From positions 1 through 64,000 of the forward strand of contig NW_023503313.1 of the NCBI RefSeq assembly GCF_014529535.1: a stretch of 64,000 nucleotides of DNA, in the 5' to 3' direction. The notes beneath the pieces are model-generated. The model had not been told where the DNA came from. It made no database searches and worked only from the letters and a program-made list of their open reading frames with translations. Positions within the stretch are counted from its first letter, which is position 1. Every line of letters starts with the position of its first letter. Source of the DNA: Bradysia coprophila. Lineage: Eukaryota > Arthropoda > Insecta > Diptera > Sciaridae. Shown in pieces: positions 13,680 to 24,876 of this stretch. The position numbers and the translations under genes were made by a program.

Positions 13680-13962
13680 CAATTATTAAACGTAAAGCTT
13701 GTGCAGAATCAGCAACAGCTGAACATCTCCAGCTGGTCGACAAAGACAATACCTTTGTTTCGAAAACAATACAAAGGCAAGCTACATACAGTGCATACAA
13801 ACGTTAAGGTCATCACTACGTGCGCACATAACACGTATGACTGTAGTAAACTCGTTGTTTAGAATGTGTTTTGATTGTACATAATACAAGTAGAGTGTCT
13901 TTGTTGATCAGCTGGTGAAGATCAGCTGTTGTTGATTCTGCACAAGCTTCGTTTAATAATTG
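13680..13962. mobile_element. TA-type MITE, copy 1 of the CAATTATTAAACG family
   Basis: 283 bp with terminal inverted repeats CAATTATTAAACG, extended inward by AAGCTTGTGCAGAATCA and AACAGCTG, and flanked by TA at 13678-13679 and 13963-13964. A second copy of nearly the same length and sequence is at 37981-38261, which confirms the ends. No coding capacity; the open frame across it is fortuitous. Confidence 0.85.
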
Positions 13963-14040
13963 TATATTTTCCGTTTTTTTTTCGTGTAGATTTTTTTTCG
14001 CGAAATTTACAAGACGTTCACTGGATGTTTTTTCGAACAA

Positions 14041-15183
14041 ATTTTATTTCTAAAATCAAAATGCAATAATCGTTTTGTCAATATTGTTTTAGTATAACAT
14101 AGGACCTATGTCATAGGTACAATTAAAAGTAAAAAAACCAATTGAACTAAAACGTTTAACTACAAAAAAGGCTAAAAGTATATATAGAAAAAGTAAATGT
14201 TACACAAACTTAAATGAACAAAAAAAAATAATTATTTTAGACGTAAAATGTTATACGATAAAATAAAAGTTAAAAAAAAAATCTCAATCAATTGTAACAC
14301 TAAAAATCTGCAACAATGTTTTATGTAAATAGATCCTATTTTAGCAAATTTTTATGAAAATGTCTTCCTACTACAAAGATTTTTTTTTTGTAATTATATT
14401 ATTGAACCCTATAAATACAAATAAAGAATTTAGTAGAAAATTACAAATTGATTTACGAAAGTACATTCGATGAGCAAACAGGTGGCGTTAGGGATGCAGT
14501 TGGTAGGTTGGGTAGTTGCAGTGTTTTTGTGACTCCAACCATGGACACACAGACACTGAGTGATTCAAAGAGCTCAACCCAACTTTGTGTACATTTCTCT
14601 AGCCTACATTTAGGCGAGATATCAATTAAGCACTTAACTTTCCAAAAGGTATTTGCATACTATGAGGCGAGGTGTGGCTCGCCAGTCATGAATACTCAAA
14701 TAAGTCATAGAGAAAATGTTTTTTTTTTTGTCTTACAACATCCAATCTGCATCAGCGATCCGATGAGAGTCGATAAAGCTCGTAGCCTTAAAATACCGCA
14801 AATCTCACGGTCCTATCGCAAATTTGGACACCGTGGTTGAGATTTTTTGTAATTATTAATCATGCCCTTTAATCTGTCGCAGACGGCAAGCATATCGAGC
14901 TATTAGATCTATTACTTCACTTTATCTAAGTATTTTCAAGAGATCGATTTCAAATCTTTTACTTCAATTTTGTGAAAATGCAGAGATTACCATTTATTTT
15001 TGTCGTCATTATCAATAACAGATAATAGCCGTGCGTAAAAGTTAACAGATGTGCTAAAGATTCTGATGGTAAAGATAAATCGACATGAAGCTAGTTCAGT
15101 GCTCACTACTCGCTATTCAAAACAAAATTTAATTTTCGTAAATTTCTAAATTATTTTCAATAATTTGTGTCAATCTTGTTATT
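14041..15183. other. Intergenic region, 3' flank of the minus-strand SDR gene
   Basis: AT-rich with A-runs at 14215-14290. The open frame at 14448-14840 shows no recognisable domain and is not supported. Dispersed boxes occur at 14907-14965. TTTATT at 14993-14998 is AATAAA on the minus strand, about 190 bases past the SDR stop, and is the best poly(A) candidate for that gene. Confidence 0.4.
14907..14965 (-). repeat. Paired GAAGTAAAAGATT boxes, inverted copy
   Basis: On the minus strand the block reads GAAGTAAAAGATT, then TTGAAATCGATCTCTTGAAA, then ATACTT, then GAAGTAATAGAT. Order, spacing and spacer text match the plus-strand copy at 10226-10284. Confidence 0.6.
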
Positions 15184-16334
15184 TCATTTCGTTCGTTTAT
15201 AAGTTCCATCTTTGATTTGCTTATCACGTGACGCAGTCATGGCCATTCTAGTTAAAAATTCACTTCCTTTAGGCCAAATGAAGGTAATGAATTTGGCTAT
15301 GATCACAATCACGGAGTGGGAAAAGAAGCCAGTTGTTTGTCGACTGTACCCCACATAACGCAGTGCTGATTCAACATATTGCCTTGCAGTTGGAATACCT
15401 AAAACATTTTTAATTTGACCGAGTCATCATGAGTAATCAAATCGATGAAATTCATAATTTTTTGACATACCGACAACACCTCCTTCCATTTTGCTCATGT
15501 TGGTACCAACACCTCCTGTGGTTAACACCTGAATGTCGATTCCTTGTGATTCATATTCTGCTGCAAGATCATTGGAAAACTTTGTGACAAAAGCTTTCGA
15601 TGCCGAATAGACAATCATCATTGGACCAGGCATTAAAGATGCAATTGAAGATATATTGATGATTAAACCGCGCTTCCGTTGCACCATTTGCGGTAACACC
15701 AAGCTACACATCATTGGAACAGAAGTGATGTTACATTTGATCATGTCCTGAATCAATTTGTCGCGTTCGGGGATGTCCAAGAATAGTTCAGGTCCTTGAT
15801 AAAACATGCCAACATTGTTAACCAAAATTCCGATTTCTATTCCGGCAATTTGTTGTTTAATTTGTTCGTAGATTTCTGGGCCAGAAGTAAAATTAACGGC
15901 AATGACTTTCGTCTGGACATTAAAGGACTGTGAGATCTCCTTGGCGACGTCTTGTAACTTTGTCAGTGTCCGCGAGACGAGAATAACGTTAAATCCACGC
16001 TCTGCCAACTGAAACGGAACTCATACAGTCAATTCACTCAATGAAACATTTTAAGTGCTCTTACTGATCTCGCATATTGTTTGCCTATGCCGTCGGTAGC
16101 TCCAGTTATTACTATAACAATATGAAATGTTACCAATTATTATGCAATACTGCTAAAATTCGCCAAATCTTTCAAATACTTACATGCCCAATTACCGTAC
16201 TGTCGTAGGTTTTTGGATTCCAAAAAATGGGGACCGACAATATTGCCGTAAATCCATCGAAATACCCCAAAAACCAACTGTAATCCAATAACAAAAACGG
16301 AAAACGTTTTGAAGAGGTCGTAGCAACAAGACAT
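15184..16334 (-). CDS. Microsomal short-chain dehydrogenase, HSD17B12/HSDL1-like (paralogue 1)
   Basis: Spliced minus-strand model: 16334-16184, 16111-16065, 16008-15471, 15398-15184; 316 aa, all junctions in phase. An N-terminal hydrophobic segment (about 10-35) should anchor it in the ER membrane. The Rossmann dinucleotide motif TGATDGIG is at 53-60, NNVG at 130-133, the catalytic Ser in INISS at about 186, and Tyr200-x3-Lys204 in YSASK. The family includes very-long-chain 3-oxoacyl-CoA reductases (HSD17B12) and HSDL1. The Tyr is intact here, so it should be active, but the substrate cannot be read from sequence. It is head-to-head with its paralogue at 17908-19086, with identical residue spacing between motifs. 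Its third intron lies 12 codons further downstream than in the paralogue. The basic C-terminus ends TYKRTK. Confidence 0.92.
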
Positions 16335-17907
16335 TTTCAATTTCGTTTTGTTTGATTAGCTCTTAGTTCTTGACTAAATTGCAAAAGTTTTTTCTTTCCT
16401 CATTACCTAATACTCCTACGAATGTTCAGGTGAGATAACAAGCTTTCGCTTGTCATGGTCTGAGTTCATATATTTTCAGTATCTATGTTTCAATGTTGAG
16501 GCATTGACGAATTATCAATTTATGTAAATAAAATGACCGTTTCGTTATCTGCCTCGTCATCACCGAAGATTAGATAAGAAAGTGGAACACAAATATATGG
16601 GTCGAACACAAAATTGTCTTGTCCCTTACAATAAGTACAATAGTGATATGCAACCACCCATAATATTACAAGTCCTCAGACTTGGGCAATAGCAATGAAA
16701 TGTTTCATAGTAACGCTGATACTGTTTCATTTTCTTTAAGATCTTCAAGAGCGAGTCAAAAGAAAAAATAGAGTTTTAATTTTAAAACTGATTTTGTTTT
16801 TTAACTTTTCATAAAAGGCAAACATTTCCCCACGTTACGATTGAATGTTTTACTTCATTTGTTTAAAGTTTCGTTTAGTGCTTCATAGAAAACGGTTCTA
16901 TAGGCTCCTTTATTTCTCTATTTCGCGTACTTCATTTCTCCATAATGGAAGTACCTATATGAAAATGAGAGAAGTAAAAAATGGAGTACTGAAATTGGAC
17001 AGTTATCATACATAATTGGCACTGTAAAAAATTGGAATTTTTTCACATGAAGTAAATGTTTGGAAACTTAAGTATGCTTTCCACAAAAAGTACTCTGTGA
17101 GCTGTGAGTTCCGAGCTGTCAAGTAAACAAAGCGAAAATTGAAAAAATTCAATTTTGTCTCTCACACTGAGTACTTTTTTAGTAAGTGGAAATCAAGCCT
17201 TATGGTAATTTCAAATATTTGTCATGCCGGCAGCTATCACTAGAAGCACTTCTACTGAAAGCGCGTTTAGAAAGTACGAGAAGATATTTTGAATAAAAAA
17301 AATTGGTTGTTCGTCGATGTAAGTCATCAGCAGAAAAGTAATTGTAATCAAAATTGAATATTGAAAAAAAAATGAAAAACCGATTGAGCCTTTGATAAGG
17401 TTTTCAAGATATGGATCAAGTTGAATTATAAACATTGAATAGGTGACTTCTTATTTTTCTCAGACTGCATTGCGGTTCTATGTTCAAATGTATGTCGATG
17501 AGATCAATAGTGTTATGCAGTTTTGCAGGGCCTCATTTTTTCTCTTGATCATTTTAGGCCTAAAGCAAGAAAAAAGTCGGCGGACGGTTTTTGAGATAAA
17601 TTGAATTTTATGAAGTGGCGCATGTGGAGCATGTTTAGATATGAATGTAGGGCGGCAGAACAAGGATCGCTCACTGGAGTTTGCATTTGTTTGACTTCTT
17701 TTTGAAAGTTTTGCAGCTTTCATTTCCAGACTATTATCATTCGCCCCAAACTCAAAAACACACCCGAATGCGCTGTTATGCCCGAAGACCATGTTTGAGC
17801 CAGTTCGACCCTGCCTGCAAAACGCTGCGCGAATTGTGAATGGTACCTATTTTGCTTTGTGATCAGTGATTTGTTCACCGCCTCGATAGAAATAATAAAT
17901 TTTCGCA
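16335..17907. other. Divergent intergenic region between the two SDR paralogues
   Basis: This 1.57-kb spacer should hold both promoters. It also contains a MITE relative at 17068-17204. Open frames at 17211-17435 and 17484-17908 on the minus strand are not conserved-looking and have no splice context. No clear TATA box could be assigned. Confidence 0.4.
17068..17204. mobile_element. MITE of the CTTTCCAC...AAAAAGTACT family, copy A
   Basis: The left end CTTAAGTATGCTTTCCAC continues into AAAAAGTACTCTGTGAG; the right end is ACTGAGTACTTTTTTAGTAA followed by GTGGAAATCAAGCCTTA. Copy B at 36887-37010 shares the ends and the internal motif AAGTA(A/G)(A/G)CAAAGCGAAAAT. The perfect palindrome at 28992-29204 has a similar TTTCCACTT...AAGTGGAAA core. 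Confidence 0.7.
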
Positions 17908-19086
17908 ATGTCGTGCTGTTTCGAGTTACTTAAAACATTTTCCGTGTTTGTTTTTGGTATTCAGCTAATTTTCGGAGTATTTCGATGGATATATGAGAAT
18001 ATTGTTGGACCAAGATTTTTGGAACCAACGGACCTTCGTAAATACGGAAAGTGGGCATGTACGTTTTCTACAAAAATATTGCAAAAATTATGCAACTTTC
18101 GATTATTTGGTTTATCTTATCTCTAATTAAGAGGAAATTCATACGCGAAATTTCGATTTTATAGTGGTTACGGGTGCAACTGACGGAATCGGCAAACAAT
18201 ATGCGAAATCAGTAAGAAAAGCAACGAAAATAAATTAAAGGAAACAGTAAACCGTTCTCACCTTTCACATTTACATCAATATTTTTTTAGTTAGCAGATC
18301 GTGGGTTTAACATTGTTCTGGTTTCACGATCACTTACTAAGCTTCACGATGTAGCCAAGGAGATATCAAAATCCTACAACGTCCAGACCCATCTCATTGC
18401 TATAAATTTTACCGATGGACCAGAAATCTACGATCAAATTAAGCAACAAATTGCCGGAATAGAAATCGGTGTTCTGGTTAACAACGTTGGGATGTTTCAT
18501 CTAGCACCTGAATACTTTCTTGATATTCCCGATAGAGACAAAATGATTCTGGACATTATCAAATGTAACATCACATCCGTTCCCATGATGTGCAGTTTAA
18601 TTTTACCGCAAATGGTGCAACGGCAAAGCGGTTTAATTATAAACATTTCTTCTGTATCTGCTTGCATTCCTTGTCCTAACATGAGCATTTATTCTTCATC
18701 GAAAGCATTTGTTGCCAAATTTTCTTCCGATCTCGCTGCTGAATACGAATCACAAGGAATTACCGTACAAGCATTAACGACTGGTAGTGTTGGTATGTAG
18801 TTTCGTAGCTTACTTTCATGACGAAAATTTGAATTTGTAATGATTTCAAGGTACAAATATGACCAAAGTTAAAGGTGGTAGCTTCAACGTTCCAACACCG
18901 AAGCAATACGTTGAATCAGCTATTCGGTATGTTGGCTACGCTCGAAATACCAATGGTTTTCTTCCACATTCGCTGATGCAGTTTATTGTACAATTTATGA
19001 ACTTTGTTTCTCCATCAGTTACTGAAAAGTTAATGTTGAAGCGTATGCGAGAAGCACGTGCTAGATTTTTCAAAGAATCACAATAA
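17908..19086 (+). CDS. Microsomal short-chain dehydrogenase, HSD17B12/HSDL1-like (paralogue 2)
   Basis: Spliced model: 17908-18058, 18165-18211, 18291-18792, 18851-19086; 311 aa, all junctions in phase. It opens MSCCFELLKTF with a hydrophobic anchor (about 10-35), then TGATDGIG (53-60), NNVG (130-133), the catalytic Ser in INISS (about 186) and Tyr200-x3-Lys204 in YSSSK, so the full SDR active site is present. The C-terminal part carries VESAIRYVGYARNTNGF, the region after the active site in HSD17B12-like proteins. It is highly similar to the divergently transcribed paralogue 1 over residues 1-215 but more diverged after that. The poly(A) hexamer AATAAA (19082-19087) overlaps the TAA stop. 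Likely role: NADPH-dependent reduction of fatty-acyl or steroid ketones in the ER, inferred from family only. Confidence 0.92.
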
Positions 19087-19087
19087 A
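19082..19087 (+). terminator. AATAAA overlapping the stop codon of SDR paralogue 2
   Basis: The final codon, TAA stop and AATAAA overlap (CAATAAAG). If used, the 3' UTR would be only about 20-30 bases long. Confidence 0.45.
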
Positions 19088-21318
19088 GATTTCGGTTTTG
19101 GTCGGGCTCAAAAAATGCTGGATCGCTCACCTAACTTACTAGGATTACGTTAGTAAATGGGTTGCAAAATAGACCACGCATGGGAAACTACATTTAGATG
19201 TATAAGTTCTCAAAGGTCAGAGCTCGAAGCTTATTTTAGTCATCGCTGACCAGAACAGATGGAATGGCCTATAGGTGCCTGCAACACGTTTACAGCAGAT
19301 TACGGACTTCTGTCGAAAATATTTACTTTGACGATTTGGAAGTTATGTGCCGAGCTGCAGGTGTGCTACATAACCGAAATCGGTAAAATAATTTTGGACA
19401 TAAACAGTTTTGTACTAGAGGGTAAAACCGTTCTAGGCAGATAAAATTCAATTAAAAAAAATCAATTAAAAATTATACTTTACTAGTGAGGGAATGGCCA
19501 CATGTGAAGACCCCTTCCCTCGCTAGAAAAGTAAAGCGGGTGCGGGTCAGGTCCCTTACAATTTTTTCAATATATTGTGGAAATTATTATCGTCACTACC
19601 GGAAAAATCTGCGATGGCACTGCCTTCGAGTCGGTCTTTTGGGATACGAAATTTAAAAATTAGAATCTTTTGTTAGGAAATTAAATTTTCGATCACATGA
19701 AAATATTGTTCGGTGAAGTGACAGAAATGACCGACTTGCCGACAGCGTCAATCATTGAGAGTCCTGTGGAATAGTGCTCAAATCCACAATCTATACATTT
19801 TTAATCAATTGTATTTTATTTTCCGTTGCTAAACTTCCGAAGCATCACAAATAACTGATATAAAAACCTTCGCTTGAGTACAAATTCTTTGGAAAAGTAC
19901 TTTTTCTGTTCTCTATTTTCTTGTAAATTTGCGGTCAGATTTTTATCAATAATAAATCATAAATAGGCAAGGACTCGTGTGAATTACGGCCCTCGGTCCG
20001 CTCTGCCCGCAAACTTCCCACTCGTGTAAGTTGTCTATTATTCAGTTTCATAGTCTTATTTCTAACGCTAATCAAAAGTAAAAGAAGCGAATGTGGAACG
20101 GTTAGAGGACTCTTTCACTTTGGTACAATATAAAATAGTACGGTAGACGTTCTTCCCTTACACTTATGTACAAAAAGAAAGCCTTCCGGTACATACTACA
20201 TTCACAAAACCTTTAATCATGAATAAAATAGCACGACTCGTGGGAGTTTTCAAGTTTTCTGTTTGATAGTTTTGTAGTCATTCCATACATTTGAATAACG
20301 ATTCAGAAAATGGTCTTTCATAAAATTTTATAAATATTTTATGTCATGACGTGGAATCTACTACTTTGGCCCGTGATAGCTGACTTTCACGTGACTATCC
20401 CTGACTATAGCCAACTATCACCGTGATGGCTGACTATCATGCGTGATAGCTGGATATAACTAATCGACAAAATCAAATTGCATCAAAGTAATCTTCTTCG
20501 ATTGATTGAATTTGCAACAGTGGATAATACTGTTTTTCTGGAATAACTTCCAGATCCTTTATCCCACATAGCCCATCTTCAAACTTAACCTCAGGAATTC
20601 AATTCTGTGTCGATTAAAAAAATAAAATTAGTAATTGGTTGATAATTACTCAAGTTATCGTGTTTACAAACAAAATATTGGGACAAACAATTCCGTTTTT
20701 CATAACATATCATACAACCTTTCATACAAACATTTTAGGGTATTTTCCGGCATAAGACCCTGACTTACAGTCAAGGGAATAATTTGATATCTCGTATCAC
20801 GATGAGTAAAAGTACATCGGGCTGAATTACTTCACTGGTATGGTAATGTACTATAATTCCTAATTTCTAAGTATTGTACTCAGTCTTTGCAATTCATCTG
20901 GTAGATAGAACCAGATTGATGGGAATAATTATCTGATTGCAGTAGAATCATTAATACACTTTATCCACTACACTTATAGTGACTTCCCTTTCAACGAAAT
21001 GGTTCAATTGACAAAATGCCTCAACATCTGTTACAGATCGGAAACAAAGAATAAATTTAATGAAAGGACCCACACAGCGAATGTTATTTTTAGAGTTTTG
21101 TTTACTTTCTTGTACACAATTTTCGTCGTCGAACCCTTGTGTTGTAAAATACCGTTGAAACGGAATGAAAAAATTTATTTTTAGATTTTTCATTCCATAC
21201 AATTTGTGTTGTCTCTTAATTAGTCGGCGACGCGAAGAATTTCAGTGGCACGTTGACATTGAGACGAAGAGCATTTTAAGTCTTCAGTCCAAAGCAAAAT
21301 CAAATCAATACACTCAAA
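19088..21318. other. Intergenic region upstream of the singles-bar-like gene
   Basis: No supported exon. It contains the dispersed repeat at 19631-19795 and a short block at about 20370-20456 in which GTGATAGCTGACTATCA-type words recur three to four times in both orientations. The last 300 bases are probably 5' UTR and promoter of the MARVEL gene. Confidence 0.4.
19631..19795 (+). repeat. Dispersed repeat, copy 1 (partner at 33716-33880)
   Basis: Shares with 33716-33880 the ordered words CGGTCTTTTGRGATACGAAA, GTGAAGTGACAGAA, GACAGCGTCAATCATTGA and GTGCTCAAATCC over about 165 bases, in the same orientation. Non-coding; probably an old transposon fragment. Confidence 0.7.
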
Positions 21319-23094
21319 ATGCCGGCTCATGTGATTCGAATGCCGAATCAAATCAGTTCGAACACCGGAAGTGGTGGAATTAACATTTGTTGTTGTCGCA
21401 TATGTACTTGTGTTAACCTGGAATTTCTAACAACCAAAAATGGTTTATTCAAATTAAGTGAAGTGATTCTCGGATCGCTGTGTCAGACATTACTGATACG
21501 GTTCGGATTACCATATGCAAATGACATCGGTCAAGCATTCATTAGTTTTCTAACGACAGTTGCATCATGCCTAACAACAGCGTCAATACTGTTATTGTGT
21601 TATGTGGTGTCTTCCAAGTCCTTCCAGTTAATCAGACAATCACTTTTTGTAAATATTTTTTGTTTCTGTTTACAATATTGTGCTCCAAATTCGTTGACAT
21701 GCTCGTTTCGTCCTTCCAGGAAGTGGTTTTTAATGCTGTGTCTTGTTTCTTCTACTTAAGTGCTTCGTCTTATATGGGATTTGCGGTTAACGTATGGCTT
21801 TATCCAAGATTTGTTATACAAAGCGGCTATATGGCTTATCCAGCAATGACTGCCACTTACGTAAGTAGATGGACAATGTGCGATAAAATTGTATTGAATT
21901 GTAATAGATGTTCATCTGTTATCGACAACGTCGACCTGTGGCAAGTGGTATGTTTTATGTAGTAAAATGTTTGTCAAAACCAATGAAGTAACAGATTTCG
22001 TATTTTAAACACTAGAAAATAGTGTAAACAACAGAAGTAGAACATTCAATGAATATACGCTGTGATCCCTTCATCGTTTAATGAAAGTTCAATATATCAG
22101 AAAAGTTGGCGCAACTAATTTTTACCCTTGTGAAAATGATGCAGCAAACAAAGAACGCCACATCACAGCACTAAAAACGTATAAAATTGCGGTCTGATTT
22201 CGACCAATTTCGTGATTTCTGATGATCGTACGATATTAACTGGTAGTACGTGTTTCAATGCTCAAAATATCCTATTTATGTCAAGAAATACAACAATTGT
22301 TTTACTGTGTGCTCTGTGCGAAAGTTGAACATTACGTAGCAATTTGCAATGGCATTTGGAATATTTTCGTTTCATTTTTTGTGAATGTTTATGTTATGCT
22401 GGGATATGTATTTATTTATATTTACACTCTACAATTGCCGAAAAGACAGTAACCGAGGCTTACTGCTCAAAAACACACCTGGTAGTTTGCTTTTATCACA
22501 AAATTGTTACCTCATGTATGAAGATCAAAAATTTAATTAGATTTTAAATGCCTCGATTGAACTTGTTTCCATTCGTGTAACCATTCTTTCACACAGACGT
22601 AACGACAACCATTTCACCAGTATAGTATCGAGTCTATTACTTCTTTTGATATATGAATTTTCTTCAGATTGATATTACAATCTTTCTCTTCAATTTAATT
22701 AGGAATGGCATGATCATAAATCGTAGCTTTTACCGATGCATATCTGTATCCTGATCATAAAATTGTTTTCCAGTATTGTTCCACCAATGTTTGCAGCCGT
22801 AGGAAAGACGGTTCATTCGCTTTATAAAAAACGTCTCAGAATAACGTTTTACGTCGAAAAAATTCGAAAATGATATTCGGTGCCTCGGTTCAACAATCTT
22901 TTTGTAAATAAGCATGATCTAAATCGCTCATTTTTGTCGTTGTTGTCGATAACATCATCCGCATATAAAAGTAAATATTTGCTTTGATTTATTTAAATAT
23001 TATTTCCCAAAAACAGTATGTTGGAGCACTTGTGGGAATTATTCATGGAGTCGATGCGTATTGGGCCTACAGATACTTTCGGGGCTACAGATAG
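21319..23094 (+). CDS. sing: Four-helix MARVEL-domain membrane protein, singles-bar-like
   Basis: Spliced model: 21319-21648, 21720-21860, 23017-23094; 182 aa, junctions GT-AG and in phase. The protein has a Cys-rich N-terminus (NICCCRICTCVNLEFL), then four hydrophobic segments at about 45-65, 72-97, 112-135 and 158-175, with an amphipathic arginine-rich end (AYRYFRGYR). This is the MARVEL layout. The LEFLTTKNGLFKLSEVILGS start of helix 1, the total length and the position of the last short exon fit Drosophila singles bar, needed for myoblast fusion; orthology is inferred from memory of that family. A downstream Met in frame (MPNQISS) is an alternative start. The second intron (1156 bp) is unusually long for this window and carries a GAAGTAACAGATT box at 21985. 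AATAAA is at 23133-23138. Confidence 0.75.
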
Positions 23095-23132
23095 TTACAG
23101 TTTAAAAGTTTCTAGGTAACAATGTAATCGTA

Positions 23133-23138
23133 AATAAA
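23133..23138 (+). terminator. Candidate poly(A) signal of the singles-bar-like gene
   Basis: AATAAA 39 bases after the stop codon, followed by a TG/T-rich stretch. Confidence 0.55.
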
Positions 23139-23563
23139 TGTTGTACAATTTTTAAAACATTTTTTTACTGAAGAGTTCACTAAACGCGAGGGGCACCTCA
23201 CTGCATTTGCAACTCTTTTTCCTCGTGCAACCCTTTGGAAACATTTTTTTCAGCATGCAACTCTTTTGCAACTCTTTTTTTCGGCGTACAACTAGCAAAT
23301 TTAGGGAAAAAACGAAAGAAATTTCTATTTTAATGTTTGTTATGGAAAAATAAGCAAATATTGTACGTCGGATAACTCATATAAGACGATTAGACATAAC
23401 TCAAAGACATTCATTTGTGATATTTGTGAATTTCGTTTTCCATAGCCCTAAATTTGCTATTAACCCTGCCTCGATGGAAAATCTTTGTCATAAATAGTTT
23501 TTGCTGAGAATTATTCATGGCATATTTGGTATCATTGGAAAGCCAAAGCTTACACACAACGAT

Positions 23564-23720
23564 TTTCGTCAAATTTTCAAACTTCGTCAAATTTTCAAAC
23601 TTCGTCAAACTTTCAAATTTCGTCAAATTTTCAAATTTCGTCAAATTTTCAAATTTCGTCAAATTTTCAAACTTCGTCAAACTTTCAAATTTCGTCAAAC
23701 TTTCTTTTTTCGTCAAATTT
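23564..23720. repeat. Tandem 18-bp repeat, unit TTCGTCAAATTTTCAAAC
   Basis: About 8.5 nearly identical 18-bp units with C/T alternation at two positions. Because the period is a multiple of three, long open frames appear on both strands; their peptides are simple repeats and not credible genes. Confidence 0.9.
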
Positions 23721-24653
23721 GGTAATTGGTTATTAATATATACTAAAAGAATTGTAACGAACTTACAGTCGTTTTTTTTTATTTCGGAAAATATTTGAAA
23801 TATTTTAGAGTTTTAAAAGTCATCGATGTCATGGCGCATCGGCCGATAACAGAAGATGCGTCCGTTTTACACTTTCTTGCAGGCGCACTTTTTATTTTGA
23901 ATTTGAATTTTTTGTCATTTTCAATTTTTTATTGTTTTTCTACGCAAAGTGTTTAATTTCAGGTTTGAATATTTTATTTTATAATTTAGAAGTTCGATAC
24001 TAGAACTTGAGACTGTGCGAATAACAGAATTAATTGAAATAACATATTTTGAAGTTTTATCAGATTTTTGTCGCAAATGTTTCATGGATGAATAGTGTTA
24101 GTATTTGTCTATTCAATACTAAGCTTCTAAGTGTGTCTTCTAATGAGATCATTTATGGAAGAAAAACAAAGCCTAGCTTAAAAGTTTCTTGAATTAAATT
24201 TAATCGTGAAAGGTAAGTTTATCAATACCGGTATAAACTCTGACAGGAATTATCGTTAACAATAAAGAGAGTCGAATGTGTCTAACATCGTGCGAACATA
24301 TTTGTTTCAACTGAATTCGGTAAATTAATCGTATAATGCTAATCTTTAGATGCTTTAGAAACTAAAATCATTTTAGTCTTATTAGAGTAATTTAGATGCT
24401 AAGACTTTCGGAATATCGTAATTCTGACGAAATGCCTAAAGCTGGGTTATGAAACAAAAGATCTCAAATCATCGAAATTCAAAGGAAAAGTAAGAACCAA
24501 TGAGAAGTTTGATGATGTGGATGACATTCAATGCCATGGACATAAAAAGACTAGAAGGTAGAATCAAAACAAAATTTTTAATTCTATTCATATATCATTT
24601 TATGAGGTTCCGATATTCAGCTGAAATTAGAAAAAAAAGTTTTCATTCAGGCG

Positions 24654-24770
24654 AACCAAAAACTTCACATTCACTCACCAGGTATAGACCCAAAAAAACA
24701 ACTTTTTCTCTCACCTGTTCTTCTACTTTTCGTCACGGTGACATCACTCATGTCATTTTTTCATATTGCT
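24654..24770 (+). repeat. Dispersed segment shared with 28803-28915
   Basis: Words such as CCAAAAACTTCACATTCACT, CTCACCA and a downstream CAACTTTTTCTC, then TCATGTCATTTTT, appear in the same order in 28803-28915. This ties the two neighbouring repeat complexes together. Confidence 0.5.
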
Positions 24771-24876
24771 AAGGATTTCATACGATTCTCTGTGTTGCAT
24801 CCTCGGACGTTTTCACCACCTGGCTCAAAAACAAACCTTTTTGTTTCTTTTAACATAATATACTATTTCGACACAA

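Noticed and set aside
14448-14840. 130-residue open frame
   Set aside because: No recognisable motif, ends in A/T-rich non-coding sequence, no neighbouring exon in frame.
23411-23798. Repetitive open frames on both strands
   Set aside because: Same artefact from the TTCGTCAAATTTTCAAAC tandem array.
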